A DNA stretch of 64,000 nucleotides from Streptomyces sp. NBS 14/10 (lineage in GTDB: Bacteria; Actinomycetota; Actinomycetes; Streptomycetales; Streptomycetaceae): the NCBI RefSeq assembly GCF_002224125.1, contig NZ_NCSM01000042.1, positions 124,001-188,000 of the forward strand. The letters are read 5' to 3'. Positions 52,937 through 61,224 of this stretch are shown in pieces (position 1 is the stretch's first letter; each line of letters opens with the position of its first letter). Position numbers and translations under genes: made by a program. A model generated the notes under the pieces. It ran no database searches. It saw only the letters and a list, made by a program, of their open reading frames with translations, and was not told where the DNA came from.

Positions 52937-53647
52937 GTGATCGAATCCCATCCTCTGGTCGCCATGATCCATGCCGTACCGACCGGAGCCCGTATCGCCC
53001 AGCAGGCGTTCGCGCGAGAGTTCCCCCAGGCCACGGTCTGGAACGTGCTGGACGACCGGCTTCTCGACGACGCCCGCGACGCCGGCGGGCTCACCGAAGC
53101 GCTGCGCCGGCGCATGCTCCGGCTGATCGGGCACACCATGGACGGCGGCGCCCACGGCCTGCTGCTGACCTGCTCCTCCTACGGGGAAGTGGTGGACACC
53201 GCCCGCGCGCTGTGGGACGTGCCCGTCCTCAAGTCCGACGAGGCCCTGTTCAAGGCCGCCCTGGCCGGCCCGTTCGAGCGCATCGCCGTCGTCGCCTCCA
53301 CCCCACCCGCCGTTCCGGCGGCCGTGGCCCAGCTCGAAGCGCTCATCCCGATGGTGCGGCGCGACCGGCCGGTCGACCTCGTGACCGCGCTGAGCGAGGC
53401 CGCGGCCGACGCGGACACGCCGGAGGCGACCGCCCGCCATCTCGCCGATGCCCTGACGGCCGCCGACGCCGCCGACGCCGACGCGGTGCTGCTGGCCCAG
53501 TACTCCCTGGCCCCGGCCCGGGACGCGCTGGCCGAGCTGCTGGAGGTCCCCGTACTCGACGGTGCCGGCGCCGCCGCCCGGGAACTGCGTGGACTGCTCA
53601 TCCCCGATACGGGGCAGCCCGCCCCCGCCGCGGCGGTCGCGCCATGA
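52937..53647 (+). CDS. Asp/Glu racemase-superfamily protein with a single active Cys
   Basis: 236 residues from GTG 52937. The N-terminal half has LLLTCSSYGEV, matching the first catalytic Cys of aspartate/glutamate racemases; the second-half position reads VLLAQYSLAPA without Cys. Racemase activity by the two-base mechanism is therefore doubtful; an isomerase-, decarboxylase- or lyase-like reaction with one Cys is possible. First gene of the operon; its stop overlaps the next start (ATGA). Confidence 0.78.
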   Translation: MIESHPLVAMIHAVPTGARIAQQAFAREFPQATVWNVLDDRLLDDARDAGGLTEALRRRMLRLIGHTMDGGAHGLLLTCSSYGEVVDTARALWDVPVLKSDEALFKAALAGPFERIAVVASTPPAVPAAVAQLEALIPMVRRDRPVDLVTALSEAAADADTPEATARHLADALTAADAADADAVLLAQYSLAPARDALAELLEVPVLDGAGAAARELRGLLIPDTGQPAPAAAVAP

Positions 53648-54522
53648 CCGCGCCCCTGTCCTGGCCGCTGGCCTACCCGGTCGCCGGCGACGACTGCCGT
53701 TCGCCCGTGGCGCTCGGCTTCGACGCACCGTTCGCCGAAGCCGTCCGGCAGCTGGCCGAACTCGGGTACGACGGCCTCGAAGTCCAGGTCCGTGAGACCA
53801 GTGCGCGCGACGCCGATGCCATGCGCCAAACCGCCGAGCGCAGCGGGCTGAAGGTCCTCGGTGTCGCCACTGGCCCCATCGCCGCGCAGGACCATCTGAC
53901 GCTGACCGACCCCTCGCCGGACGTACGCCGCCACGCGCTCGACCGGCTGCTGGGCGCGGCCCGCCTCGCCGGGGCCCTCGGTGTTCCGCTCACCCTCGGC
54001 CAGGTCCGCGGCACCTTTCTGCCGGGTCTTGAGGATGTACAGCGGACCTGGGCCGAACGCGCCGTCAAGCAGCTGGCGTACGAAGCGGCCGCCCGCGGCA
54101 GCCGACTGCTGCTCGAACCGCAGTCACGTACCAACACCTCCCTGTGGCACACCCCCGACCAGGCCCGTGCCGCCGTTGCCGCGCTCGGCGCACCGGTCGG
54201 TCTTGTGCTGGACACCCATCACCTCGAAGCCGAGGGCGTCGATGCCGTCCAGGCCGTCGCTGACCACGCCCCGCTGACCGGCTGTGCGCAGTTCGCGGCG
54301 CCGGGCACACGGGGCCCGCTGACCGTCGGCGACCACCGGCTGCCCGCCCTGCTGCGCGCCCTGCGCGAGGGCGGCTTCGCCGGGTGGCTGACGCCGGAAC
54401 ACACCCAGGGCGGCGACAGCTTCAAGGCCGCCGCCCGGTCCCGGGCGGCCCTCGCCGATGCCGCCGGCGCCCTGACCCCGCACCCCGTACCGACTGTTTT
54501 CCAGAGAGGAACCGCACCATGA
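53644..54522 (+). CDS. sugar isomerase/epimerase TIM-barrel protein (OtnI-like)
   Basis: 292 residues from ATG 53644. AP-endonuclease-2-type barrel of the hydroxypyruvate isomerase/xylose isomerase-like group; likely metal ligands are Glu in LLLEPQ, Asp-His in VLDTHHLEAEG and Glu in WLTPEHT. In the tetronate pathway OtnI interconverts 2-oxo- and 3-oxo-tetronate. Coupled to both neighbours by ATGA overlaps. Confidence 0.78.
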   Translation: MTAPLSWPLAYPVAGDDCRSPVALGFDAPFAEAVRQLAELGYDGLEVQVRETSARDADAMRQTAERSGLKVLGVATGPIAAQDHLTLTDPSPDVRRHALDRLLGAARLAGALGVPLTLGQVRGTFLPGLEDVQRTWAERAVKQLAYEAAARGSRLLLEPQSRTNTSLWHTPDQARAAVAALGAPVGLVLDTHHLEAEGVDAVQAVADHAPLTGCAQFAAPGTRGPLTVGDHRLPALLRALREGGFAGWLTPEHTQGGDSFKAAARSRAALADAAGALTPHPVPTVFQRGTAP

Positions 54523-55604
54523 GCAGCACCACCTACCGCCTCGGCGTCCTGGAGGGCGACGGTATCGGCCCCGAGATCGTCCCTTCCTCCGTCGAGATCG
54601 CCGCCGCCGCTGCCCAGGCGGCCGGCGTCTCCGTCGACTGGGTGCCCCTGCCGCTGGGCGCCACCGCGATCGAGTCGCACGGCACCCCCGTTCCCGATGA
54701 GACAAGGGAGGCCCTGGCCGGTCTGGACGGCTGGTATCTCGGCCCGCACGACTCCGTCAGCTACCCCGAGCCGCACAAGTCCGCCCTCAACCCCTCGGGC
54801 ACCCTGCGCAAGCACTTCAAGCTGTTCGCCAATATCCGCCCCGCCAAGAGCTTCCCCGGCGCGAAGGCCGTCTGCGACAGCGCCGACCTGGTCATCGTCC
54901 GAGAGAACACCGAAGGGTTCTACGCCGACCGCAACACCTTCGCGGGCACGGGCGAGTTCATGCCCACCCCCGATACGGCGATCATGATGGGTATCGTCAC
55001 CCGCGCGGCCACCGAACGGGTCGCCCGCGTCGCCTTCGACCTGGCCCGTTCGCGCCGTAAGAAGCTCACCATCGTCCACAAGGCCAACGTCCTCAAGCTC
55101 ACCACCGGCCTGTTCCGCACCGTGTGCCAGGAAGTCGCCCAGGACTACCCGGACATCGAGGTGGACGACTTCCACATCGACGCCATGACCGTGCATCTGG
55201 TGCGCCGGGCCCAGGACTTCGATGTCATCGTCACGGAGAACATGTTCGGCGACATCCTCTCCGACCTGGCCGGCGAGATCTCCGGCTCGCTGGGCACCGC
55301 CCCGTCCATCAACGCCTCCGCCACCACCGCCATGGCCCAGGCGTCCCACGGCTCCGCCCCCGACATCGCCGGGCAGAACATCGCCAACCCGGTCGCCATG
55401 ATCCTCTCCGGCGCGATGCTGTTCGAGTGGCTGGCCGCCAAGCACGGCGACGAGGCGCTGGCCACGACCGCGAAGCTCATCGAGGCGGGTGTGGCCGATG
55501 CCATCGCCGCCGGTATCTCCACCCGTGACCTCGGGGGCACCGCCTCCACCACCGAGTTCACCGCCGCCGTCATCAAGGCCGTCACCGCCGCCGGCCGGCA
55601 CTGA
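54519..55604 (+). CDS. isocitrate/isopropylmalate dehydrogenase-family enzyme
   Basis: 361 residues from ATG 54519 (AGAGAGGA before). Beta-decarboxylating dehydrogenase fold: LGVLEGDGIGPEIV, VIVRENTEGFYADR, the catalytic Lys in VHKANVLKLTTG, and metal Asp residues in DDFHIDAM and MFGDILSDLAGE. The family oxidises 2-hydroxy acids (isopropylmalate, D-malate, tartrate). Here it takes the position held by the LtnD dehydrogenase in known tetronate operons, so a tetronate or tartrate substrate is proposed. Confidence 0.85.
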   Translation: MSSTTYRLGVLEGDGIGPEIVPSSVEIAAAAAQAAGVSVDWVPLPLGATAIESHGTPVPDETREALAGLDGWYLGPHDSVSYPEPHKSALNPSGTLRKHFKLFANIRPAKSFPGAKAVCDSADLVIVRENTEGFYADRNTFAGTGEFMPTPDTAIMMGIVTRAATERVARVAFDLARSRRKKLTIVHKANVLKLTTGLFRTVCQEVAQDYPDIEVDDFHIDAMTVHLVRRAQDFDVIVTENMFGDILSDLAGEISGSLGTAPSINASATTAMAQASHGSAPDIAGQNIANPVAMILSGAMLFEWLAAKHGDEALATTAKLIEAGVADAIAAGISTRDLGGTASTTEFTAAVIKAVTAAGRH

Positions 55605-55696
55605 CCCATCGTGCCCCGGGGCGGGCCCGCGCCGCCCGCCCCGGCCCCCATGCTCCATCAGCGCTCCATCAGCACGTCCGAGGAGAGACCACGACC

Positions 55697-56971
55697 ATGA
55701 CCCTGCGCATCGGCTGCGTAGCCGACGATTTCACCGGCGGCACCGATGTCGCCGCCGCCTTCCGGCGGGCCGGCCTGCGCACCGCTCTGGTCTTCGGCGT
55801 CCCGGGCGTCACCACCGCGCTGCCCCCCGACTGCGACGCCGCCGTCGTCGCGCTCAAGTCCCGCTCCGTCCCCGCCGACGAGGCCGTCGTCGGCTCCGTC
55901 ACCGCCCAGCGCCGGCTGTGGGCCATGGGCGCGGCACAGATCTACTTCAAGTACTGCTCCACCTTCGACTCCACCGCCCAGGGCAACATCGGCCCGGTCA
56001 CCGACGCCCTCATGCACACCGGCGGAGCCGGCGCCACCCTGCACTGCCCGGCCTTCCCGCTGGGTGGCCGGACGGTCTACCAGGGCCACCTCTTCGTCCA
56101 TGACCAACTGCTGTCCGACTCGCCCCTGCGCCACCACCCCCTCAACCCCATGACGGACTCCGCCCTGGTTCGCCTGCTGTCCGCGCAGACCCCGCACCCC
56201 GTCGCCCTGATCGACTGGCCGACCGTACGCCGCGGGGTCGACGCCGTCCGCGACGCGCTCACCGCGCATCAGCAGGCCGGTGCCCGGCACATCGTCGCCG
56301 ACGCCCTCACCGACGACGACCTCGCCGTCCTCGGCGCCGCCGCCCTCGAACTCCCCGTCGTCGCGGGCGCCGCCGGGCTGGCCGAAGGGCTCGGCCGCGC
56401 CTACCCGGCCACCGGCCCCGCCACCAGCGCCCCCGTGCCGTACCAGGGTCGCGCCGCGGTGCTGGCGGGCAGCTGCTCCGCCCGCACCCTGGAGCAGATC
56501 GCCCGGTTCCGCGCCGCCGGTCTGCCCTCCCGCCACCTCGACGTCCTGGCCGCCGCGGCAGGCCGCGACATCGCGGGCGAAGCCCTCGACTGGTACGACG
56601 CCCAGGACCCCGAGCTGCCCGTCCTGATCCACGCCTCCGCCTCCCCCGAAGAACTCGCCGCCGTCCAGGCCGAGTTGGGCGTCGCCGAAGCCGCCGCCCA
56701 GGCCGAGGAGCTGCTCGGCACGCTCGCCGCCCACCTCGTCGAACGCGGCGTACGACGCCTTCTGGTCGCGGGCGGGGAGACCTCCGGCGCCGTCACCACC
56801 GCCCTGGGCATCCGCGCGGTGCTGGTCGGCGAGGAAGCCGATCCCGGAGTGCCGTGGACCTACGCCGAGACCGAGGCCGGCGAGCTCGCCCTCATGCTCA
56901 AGTCCGGCAACTTCGGCGCCCCGGACCTGTTCACCCGCGCCCTCGACGCCACCGGCAAGGAGCAGACATGA
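55697..56971 (+). CDS. otnK: four-carbon acid sugar kinase (3-oxo-tetronate kinase)
   Basis: 424 residues from ATG 55697. DUF1537 kinase: N-terminal GCVADDFTGGTDVAAAF, the characteristic YFKYCSTFDSTAQGNIGP segment near residue 95, and the C-terminal nucleotide-binding LLVAGGETSGAV. Phosphorylates 3-oxo-tetronate at O4. Overlaps the aldolase gene by ATGA, matching the OtnK-OtnC pairing in known operons. Confidence 0.9.
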   Translation: MTLRIGCVADDFTGGTDVAAAFRRAGLRTALVFGVPGVTTALPPDCDAAVVALKSRSVPADEAVVGSVTAQRRLWAMGAAQIYFKYCSTFDSTAQGNIGPVTDALMHTGGAGATLHCPAFPLGGRTVYQGHLFVHDQLLSDSPLRHHPLNPMTDSALVRLLSAQTPHPVALIDWPTVRRGVDAVRDALTAHQQAGARHIVADALTDDDLAVLGAAALELPVVAGAAGLAEGLGRAYPATGPATSAPVPYQGRAAVLAGSCSARTLEQIARFRAAGLPSRHLDVLAAAAGRDIAGEALDWYDAQDPELPVLIHASASPEELAAVQAELGVAEAAAQAEELLGTLAAHLVERGVRRLLVAGGETSGAVTTALGIRAVLVGEEADPGVPWTYAETEAGELALMLKSGNFGAPDLFTRALDATGKEQT

Positions 56972-57630
56972 CCGCCTACACCGCGTACACCGCCTACACC
57001 GATGAGAAGGCCGCCCGTGCGCTGGTGGTACGCACCGCCCGCTCGCTGTTCAGCCGCGGTCTGACCCACGGCTCCACCGGCAACCTGTCCGTCCGTCTCG
57101 CCGATGGCAGCCTTCTGCTCACCCCCACCGGGTCCAGCCTCGGCACGGTCGAAGCGGCCGAGCTGTCCCGCACCGACCTCACCGGCCGACACCTCGACGG
57201 GCCCCGGCCGACCAAGGAGGCGTTTCTGCACGCCGCTTTCTACCGGGCCCGCCCCGCCGCCCACGCGGTGGTTCATCTGCACTCCACCCACGCCACCGCG
57301 GTCTCCTGCCTCGCCGGCGTCGACCCCGCCGACGCGCTGCCCCCACTCACCGCGTACTACGCCATGCGCGTGGGCACCCTGCCGCTGCTCCCCTACCACG
57401 CCCCCGGCGACAGCAGCCTGGAACCGCTCGCCGAGCGGACGGCCCGCGGCCACCATGCTCTCCTCCTGGCCAACCACGGACCCGTCGTCGCGGAAGCCAC
57501 CCTGGAGAAGGCCGCCGACGCGATCGAGGAGCTTGAGCAGACCGCCAAGCTCCACCTTCTCCTCCGGGGACACGCCACCCGCCCCCTCACCCCCGAGCAG
57601 GCCGCCGCGCTCGCGCCCGCCTCATCCTGA
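56968..57630 (+). CDS. otnC: class II aldolase (3-oxo-tetronate 4-phosphate decarboxylase)
   Basis: 220 residues from ATG 56968. Class II aldolase/adducin domain: LTHGSTGNLSVR, catalytic Glu in TKEAFLHAAFY, zinc His pair in VHLHSTHATA and His in LLANHGPVV. In the pathway it makes dihydroxyacetone phosphate and CO2. The N-terminus TAYTAYTAYT comes from a 9-bp repeat (56971-57000). Ends nine bases inside the convergent TetR gene. Confidence 0.88.
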   Translation: MTAYTAYTAYTDEKAARALVVRTARSLFSRGLTHGSTGNLSVRLADGSLLLTPTGSSLGTVEAAELSRTDLTGRHLDGPRPTKEAFLHAAFYRARPAAHAVVHLHSTHATAVSCLAGVDPADALPPLTAYYAMRVGTLPLLPYHAPGDSSLEPLAERTARGHHALLLANHGPVVAEATLEKAADAIEELEQTAKLHLLLRGHATRPLTPEQAAALAPASS

Positions 57631-58287
57631 CGTCGCGAGCAGTCCGTTGACCACCAAGCCGGCCAGCATGTCCGCCATGGCATCCATCTGGTGCGGCGAG
57701 GTGGCTTCGGGCCTGCCCAGGCGCCGCGCCAAAGGCACCTCCACCATTCCGGAGATCGGGCCGATGATGGCGAAGAACAGCACATGCATCGGGAGGGGCG
57801 CCATCCGCCCGGCGGCCACCAGCCGTTCGATACTGGGCACCAGGGTCTGCAGCGTCGGCTCGATGAAATTCTCGTAGAGATAGTCCAATCGCTCCGAGTC
57901 CTGGGTGACTTCCTCGACGAAGAGCCGCGCCATCAGCGGCGTGTCCGCCGCCGTCCGGTAGAAGCCGCTGATGATGCGCCGCAACCGCTCGGCATCGTCG
58001 ACCGAGGGGTCCACCTCCGGCAGCCGCGCCAGCTGCGCGCCCAGCGCCGAGTCCACCACCGCGCGCCAGAACGCCGCCTTGGATCCGTACCGATCGTTGA
58101 TGAAGTTGTGGCTGACGCCCAGACGGCGGGCCAGCTCACGCGCGGAAGCGCGGTCGTAACCCAGCTCCGCGAAGGCTTCGAGCCCGCGCAGCAGAATGCT
58201 CTCCTCCTCCGGCACCGCGGGAGTGTCCGCACCGGGGCGCCCCGGCCGTCGCGCGGACCCGGCCCTTGCTCCCACCTTTACCTCCAT
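57622..58287 (-). CDS. TetR-family repressor
   Basis: 221 residues from ATG 58287. TetR helix-turn-helix at about 30-75 (GLEAFAELGYDRASARELARRLGVSHNFINDRYGSK), then an all-helical effector domain of usual length. Divergent from an FAD monooxygenase and MFS efflux gene; two TGACAnGTGTCA sites lie in between. Likely senses the compound handled by that pair. Confidence 0.9.
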   Translation of the reverse strand: MEVKVGARAGSARRPGRPGADTPAVPEEESILLRGLEAFAELGYDRASARELARRLGVSHNFINDRYGSKAAFWRAVVDSALGAQLARLPEVDPSVDDAERLRRIISGFYRTAADTPLMARLFVEEVTQDSERLDYLYENFIEPTLQTLVPSIERLVAAGRMAPLPMHVLFFAIIGPISGMVEVPLARRLGRPEATSPHQMDAMADMLAGLVVNGLLATSG

Positions 58288-58370
58288 GACTGCTCGCCGG
58301 CCCCCATGACTGTGTGCCGGCGCCTGTGTGGTCTGTGCTCCGCAATTTTAGAGCCCACGAACACGTTATT

Positions 58371-58382
58371 TGACACGTGTCA
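58371..58382. promoter_or_regulatory. TetR operator site 1
   Basis: TGACACGTGTCA, a perfect 12-bp palindrome overlapping a possible TTGACA -35 box (58370-58375). It lies 84 bp from the repressor start and 80 bp before the monooxygenase gene. Confidence 0.75.
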
Positions 58383-58396
58383 GACTCCCTATAACC

Positions 58397-58408
58397 TGAC
58401 AGGTGTCA
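58397..58408. promoter_or_regulatory. TetR operator site 2
   Basis: TGACAGGTGTCA, the same motif with one central change, 26 bp from site 1 and just after a TATAAC sequence (58390-58395). The repetition makes a repressor site far more likely than a chance palindrome. Confidence 0.75.
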
Positions 58409-58461
58409 GAAGGATCTCCGGCACAGGGAGATCGTCGTGACCGACCTCAAAGGCGCCCCCC

Positions 58462-59637
58462 ATGGCAACTCAGTCACTTCCCCCACCCCCCGCGCGGCGT
58501 GCCGTGATCGTCGGCTCCGGCATATCCGGACTCGCCGCGGCCCTGACCCTGCACCGGGCCGGCTGGCGGCCCCTGATCGTCGAACGCGCGCCCCGGCGGC
58601 GTACCGGCGGCTACTTCGTCCGTTTCTTCGGCCCCGGCTACGCCGCCGCCGAACGCCTGGGCATCCTGGACGCGCTCCCCCAGCGCACCGTCCCCGACGG
58701 GCGTATGTACGAGATCGCCCGCAGCGGCCGCGTCACCCCGGGCATCACCTATCCGAGCCATGCCGACGGCACCCCGCTGCGGATCCTGCTCCGCAGCGAT
58801 CTGGAACGGGTCCTGTACGACGAGGTCCACGACCTGGTCGAGATCCGCTACGGAGTCGGGCCCGCGGCCATCACCCAGGACCGCCACCAGGTGACCGTCA
58901 CCCTGACCGACGGTTCGGTGGAGACCGCGGACCTGCTCATCGGCGCCGACGGCATCCACTCCACCGTCCGCTCCCTGGTCTTCGGCCCGGAAGACCTCTA
59001 CCGCAAGGACTTCGACCACGCCGTGGCCGCCTGCGTCATCGACGGCGAGCTGCCCGGCGTACGCGACGGCGACACCCTGGTCGCCACCGCCCCCGGCCGC
59101 TCGGCCTGGATCAACACCTACGTCGACCATCCCCCGGTGGCCTTCATGCTCTACCGCACGCCCTGGCCCTCCGCGGAGGTCCGCAGGAATCCCTCCGAGG
59201 CGCTGCGCGAGGCGTTCGGTGACTTCGACGGCGCCATCGTGCCGGCCGTGCTGGACGCGCTGGACCGCTCCGAGTCCGTGCTCTTCGACCAGGTCAGCCA
59301 GATCCACATCAACCGCTGGAGCCGGGGCCGGGTGGTCCTGCTCGGCGATTCCGCCTGGTGCATGACCCTCTACTCAGGACAGGGTTCCGGGATGGGCATC
59401 GCAGGCGCCGAGCTGCTGGGCCGGCGGCTGCTGGGTGAGCACGCCGACATCCCCGCCGCCCTCGGCGCCTGGGAGCAGCAACTGCGCCCGCTGACCACCC
59501 GCTACCAGAAGCAGGCGCTGTTCATGCAGCACATGTTCATGCCCGTCAACCGGTTCGGACACCTCGCCCGCCGTACCGCCATCCGCGCGATCTCCAGCCC
59601 GGTCGGCGTCAAGATCGCCAAGGCTGTCAAGCGCTGA
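58462..59637 (+). CDS. FAD-dependent monooxygenase of the TetR module
   Basis: 391 residues from ATG 58462. Rossmann motif GSGISGLAAALTLHRAGW, DG motif LLIGADGIHSTVRS, and RVVLLGDSAWCMTLYSGQGSGM where the usual DAAH is DSAW. Relatives include TetX-like and other antibiotic-modifying hydroxylases. Followed 75 bp later by a DHA2 exporter, so a detoxification role is plausible; the substrate is unknown. Confidence 0.87.
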   Translation: MATQSLPPPPARRAVIVGSGISGLAAALTLHRAGWRPLIVERAPRRRTGGYFVRFFGPGYAAAERLGILDALPQRTVPDGRMYEIARSGRVTPGITYPSHADGTPLRILLRSDLERVLYDEVHDLVEIRYGVGPAAITQDRHQVTVTLTDGSVETADLLIGADGIHSTVRSLVFGPEDLYRKDFDHAVAACVIDGELPGVRDGDTLVATAPGRSAWINTYVDHPPVAFMLYRTPWPSAEVRRNPSEALREAFGDFDGAIVPAVLDALDRSESVLFDQVSQIHINRWSRGRVVLLGDSAWCMTLYSGQGSGMGIAGAELLGRRLLGEHADIPAALGAWEQQLRPLTTRYQKQALFMQHMFMPVNRFGHLARRTAIRAISSPVGVKIAKAVKR

Positions 59638-59712
59638 CGTCGCCCCGACGCCCGACGTCGACGAGCACACCCTTCACTTCACCCTGTCCCAGCCCTCCAC
59701 CGGAGTTTCGTC

Positions 59713-61224
59713 ATGCCTCGAACCCCGGCCGAAGCGCCGCCTGCCGGCGCGGCCGTCACGCCGCTCCCGTCCGCCGACGCACGGCCCCGCCATCGCTGGT
59801 GCATCCTCGCCGTCATCGGCGTGGCCCAGCTCATGGTCGTCCTCGACGCCACCATCGTGAACATCGCCCTGCCGTCGGCCCAGAAGGACCTGGGCTTCTC
59901 CGACGGCGACCGGCAGTGGATCGTCACCGCGTACGCCCTCGCCTTCGGCAGTCTGCTGCTGCTCGGCGGCCGTATCGCCGATCTCTTCGGCCGCAAGATG
60001 ACCTTCCTCGTCGGCCTGGTCGGCTTCGCCGGCGCCTCCGCCTTCGGCGGCGCCGCCACCAGCTTCGACATGCTCGTCGCCGCCCGCGCCCTCCAGGGCG
60101 TGTTCGGCGCGCTGCTCGCCCCGGCGGCCCTCTCCCTGCTCACCGTCACCTTCACCGACGCCAGGGAGCGCGCCAAGGCCTTCGGCGTGTACGGCGCCAT
60201 CGCCGGCTCCGGCGGCGCCATCGGTCTGCTCCTGGGCGGTGTGCTGACCGAACACCTCGACTGGCGCTGGACCCTCTACGTCAACCTCGCCTTCGCCGTC
60301 GTCGCCGTCATCGGCGGTGCGGTCCTGCTGCAGCGCTCCACCCGCGACACCAGCGTCACCATCGACATCCCGGGCGCCGTCCTCGTCGGCGGCGGTCTGT
60401 TCTGCCTGGTCTACGGCTTCTCCAACGCCGAGAGCCACGACTGGGACTCGCCCGCCACCTTCGGTTTCCTGGCCGCCGGAGCCGTTCTGCTCGCCGCCTT
60501 CACCTGGTGGCAGACCCGCGCCCCGCACCCACTACTGCCGCTGCGCATCCTGCTCGACCGCAACCGAGGCGCCTCCTTCGTCTCCGTCCTGATCAGCGGC
60601 GCCGGGATGTTCGGGGTCTTCCTCTTCCTCACCTACTACCTGCAGCAGAGCCTCGGCTACACCCCCATCAGGACCGGCCTGGCCTTCCTGCCCATGGTCG
60701 CCGCCCTCATGCTCACCTCGACCCTCGCCACCACCACGCTCATCCCGCGCCTTGGTCCCAAGCCCGTGGTGCCCCTCGGTATGGGTCTGGCCGCCGCCGG
60801 CATGGCCTGGCTGACCGCCCTCGACCTGGACAGCGGCTACGCGGCCGACATCCTGCCCCCGCTGATCGTGGCCGGCCTCGGCCTCGGCCTGGTGATGGCC
60901 CCCGCGATGAGCCTGGCCACCTCCGGGGTGGCCGCCGAGGACTCCGGCGTCGCCTCGGCCGCCGTCAACACCATGCAGCAGGTCGGCGGCTCGCTCGGCA
61001 CCGCCCTGCTCAACACCCTCTCCACCAGCGCCGTCACCAGCTATCTGGACGGCAGGAACCCCAAGGACCCAGCCGTCCTCGCCCACGCCGGTCTGGAGGG
61101 CTACTCCACGGCCTACTGGTGGTCGGCCGTCTTCTTCGCCGCCGGTGTGGTCGTCAGCGCCCTCCTCTACCGACGCGGCGCACCCGCCCAGGACGCCGAC
61201 GCGGCGCCCGTCGTACACATGTGA
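59713..61224 (+). CDS. MFS drug exporter, DHA2 (14-helix) family
   Basis: 503 residues from ATG 59713. Motif LMVVLDATIVNIALPSA in helix 1 is diagnostic of DHA2; GRIADLFGRKMTF follows in loop 2-3, and about 14 helices are visible. Downstream of the TetR-controlled monooxygenase and probably co-transcribed. Its last 71 bases overlap the convergent P-type ATPase gene. Confidence 0.93.
   Translation: MPRTPAEAPPAGAAVTPLPSADARPRHRWCILAVIGVAQLMVVLDATIVNIALPSAQKDLGFSDGDRQWIVTAYALAFGSLLLLGGRIADLFGRKMTFLVGLVGFAGASAFGGAATSFDMLVAARALQGVFGALLAPAALSLLTVTFTDARERAKAFGVYGAIAGSGGAIGLLLGGVLTEHLDWRWTLYVNLAFAVVAVIGGAVLLQRSTRDTSVTIDIPGAVLVGGGLFCLVYGFSNAESHDWDSPATFGFLAAGAVLLAAFTWWQTRAPHPLLPLRILLDRNRGASFVSVLISGAGMFGVFLFLTYYLQQSLGYTPIRTGLAFLPMVAALMLTSTLATTTLIPRLGPKPVVPLGMGLAAAGMAWLTALDLDSGYAADILPPLIVAGLGLGLVMAPAMSLATSGVAAEDSGVASAAVNTMQQVGGSLGTALLNTLSTSAVTSYLDGRNPKDPAVLAHAGLEGYSTAYWWSAVFFAAGVVVSALLYRRGAPAQDADAAPVVHM

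Noticed and set aside
56971..57000. 9-bp repeat encoding TAYTAYTAYT as a functional tag
   Set aside because: Lies at a variable N-terminus before the aldolase domain; slippage expansion is the simpler explanation.
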